Source of the DNA: Pelargonium x hortorum
Taxonomy: Eukaryota > Streptophyta > Magnoliopsida > Geraniales > Geraniaceae
Direction: 5' to 3'
Length of the DNA stretch: 64,000 bases
NCBI GenBank assembly: GCA_036897525.1
Contig: JAYMTJ010000013.1
Span: 1-64,000, forward strand
Both the position numbers and the translations under genes were made by a program. This document shows, piece by piece, positions 62,884 to 64,000 of this stretch. Each line of letters begins with the position of its first letter. Position 1 is the first letter of the stretch. The notes beneath the pieces were generated by a model. It was not told where the DNA came from. It saw only the letters and a list, made by a program, of their open reading frames with translations, and made no database searches.

Positions 62884-62942
62884 CTTTTATCCTCTTAAAC
62901 GATAAGCGCCATAGAACAAGAGGGCTTCCTTCGCGCCTTAAA
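62884..62942 (-). repeat. hairpin repeat family A, full-length inverted copy
   Basis: The plus strand reads TTTTATCCTCTTAAACGATA, then AGCGCCATAGAACAAGAGGG, then CTTCCTTCGCGCCTTAA. Its reverse complement carries the GGCGCGAAG head (with a 3-base insertion), CCCTCTTGTTCTATGG, the GCTTATCGTT core and the AAGAGGAT arm. This copy links the head seen at 23160, 43107 and 49431 to the ACGATAAGC tail of the other copies, so they belong to one family. Confidence 0.75.
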
Positions 62943-63494
62943 ACTGTAACTTATGTAGTGATCTATTCAACTCTGTAACAGAAACTTATGTTCTCTAGCA
63001 AAGAGACTCCAAATAAGTTATATAGCTCTCTCTAGCAGAAGGCTATGAAACAAGATTTATGGGAATTCGTGGAGAAGTATACTATCAATTTCTTGGATTC
63101 TTGGACTTGAAACTTTTTTGGTTTAGATAGAAGTCTAAAATATTGCTTATTTCTTGTGCTTTTAACGAGAAAACTTACAAAAGTCAAATTATACATGGGT
63201 GATAGATAGTCGGGGAAGGGCAAGGGTCCTCATAATCACAATGGAGGCTCTCAAAAGGGTAGCCTATAATTTAGAATTCTGGAAAGGTATAAATCTTCTG
63301 CTAAGGCAAAACTTGTTAAAGGCACATTTATCTTGTGAACTCAACCACCTCTTCTATAACTTAACTTAGCAGGCAAGCTTGCTTGAACTCCCCATTACTT
63401 ACTGGCGTTTCCATTCCGGGAACATTGGAAGAATTTCTTAGATTAACTTGCTTTGACTTGCTAGAAAGACACTTACAGGAAAAGTCACTCTTTT

Positions 63495-63537
63495 AGGCGG
63501 ATTCCTCTACTTCATTTGGGCTTATCGTTTAGGGGGA
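63495..63537 (+). repeat. hairpin repeat family A, diverged copy
   Basis: TAGGCGGATTCCTCTACTTC is followed by ATTTGGGCTTATCGTTTA and GGGGG. The spacing of GGCG, CCTCT, TTTG and GCTTATCGTT matches the consensus. The right arm is GGGGG rather than GAGG. Confidence 0.5.
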
Positions 63538-64000
63538 GAGAGAGCATTAAAAAATACATACATACATAAATCTCTAATTACCGCCCGCAGTTTACGGAGG
63601 AAGTAAGGCATAATAGTATATCGGTATAGTTAACTCAGTGACACCACCAACAAATCAGGAAAAACCCTTTATTTGAAAAAAAAACTCTTTTTAAACCTGT
63701 AAAACTACTCACAGCTTGGTTCTTACTCATGCCTAATACCCATAGTTAGACCTTTTGTAGCTAGACCACTTTTAGATTTGAGTTGTTAGAGAAAGTCTAG
63801 TAGAAGAGCTAGTGTATTCCCTTTCATGAAGGGTTTCAATGTAGCTCCGGTAGTTAGTGTAGCTATAATCTATTTCTTTTAAATATTTTACAAAGAGCAT
63901 AAAACTCTAAATGGAATAAATTATTAAAGAATGGGCTATAGTGCTTTGCTCTAACCATATAATGTAAATATTGACTAAAAAGCTCCCTCCTAGCCTGGGT

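Larger units (their letters stand above)
56921..64000. other. gene-free stretch rich in short repeats
   Basis: No gene recognised. Between 58460 and 63540 lie five family A copies or partners, the 80-bp direct repeats and the 23-bp direct repeats, so repeat density is higher than elsewhere. 60360-60660 and 62560-62720 are mildly GC-richer. The sequence ends without any feature being cut. Confidence 0.55.

Noticed and set aside
5815-63537. CRISPR array explanation for the recurrent hairpin repeat
   Set aside because: Copies are kilobases apart, in both orientations and differently truncated; there are no regular spacers.

Overview
The window looks like non-coding DNA from a streptophyte (land plant or close algal relative) mitochondrial genome. 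The main evidence is one intact tRNA gene at 40653-40726 (minus strand). It has the sequence and fold of the bacterial-type trnI(CAU) of plant mitochondria and is clearly unlike the plastid trnI(CAU). A second tRNA-shaped locus at 50590-50662 (minus) derives from an initiator trnfM, but its anticodon reads CGU instead of CAU. I recognise no protein gene, no rRNA and no group II intron domain V. The longest open frames, about 118-121 codons, are roughly what chance gives in about 64 kb of DNA at about one third G+C (by-eye estimate), and most of the longer ones open at TTG or GTG. The species cannot be named. Large, nearly gene-free mitochondrial chromosomes are known in plants (for example some Silene), but the low G+C here is unusual for a vascular plant.

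Layout. 1-2930 is AT-rich with more G than C on the + strand and is built from recurring short phrases. The same phrases return at about 18660-21560, 23400-24650, 39360-39560 and 61080-62560. 2931-3013 is a small GC-richer islet. 3667-3740 holds a degenerate tRNA-like element beside a decayed local duplication (3750-4030). 4230-16846 is AT-rich and featureless apart from short repeats and hairpins. 16847-17765 is a clear compositional island (near 45-48 percent G+C by eye), open in several frames. 21560-22265 and 44460-44745 are further GC-richer islands. 22266-40652 is a long gene desert with one weak tRNA-like structure (32640-32709). trnI(CAU) and the trnfM relic lie in the next 10 kb, and another degraded tRNA-like element lies at 56848-56920. 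The last 6 kb contains several dispersed repeat copies.

The most interesting structure is a dispersed, hairpin-forming short repeat of about 45-60 bp, with about a dozen copies in both orientations (5815, 9551, 12084, 23159, 37374, 43106, 43885, 49430, 55797, 58463, 59150, 62884 and 63495). It joins a GC-rich head, AAGGCGCGAAGCCCTCTTG in one subtype, to a tail with GCTTATCGTT followed by AAGAGG. The CCTCTT of the head and the AAGAGG of the tail form a stem that is kept with paired changes in some copies. It resembles in style the mobile hairpin elements known from some organelle genomes. I do not recognise this particular family.

Nothing indicates an operon or pathway. The functional content appears limited to one tRNA, possibly a second, and repeats.
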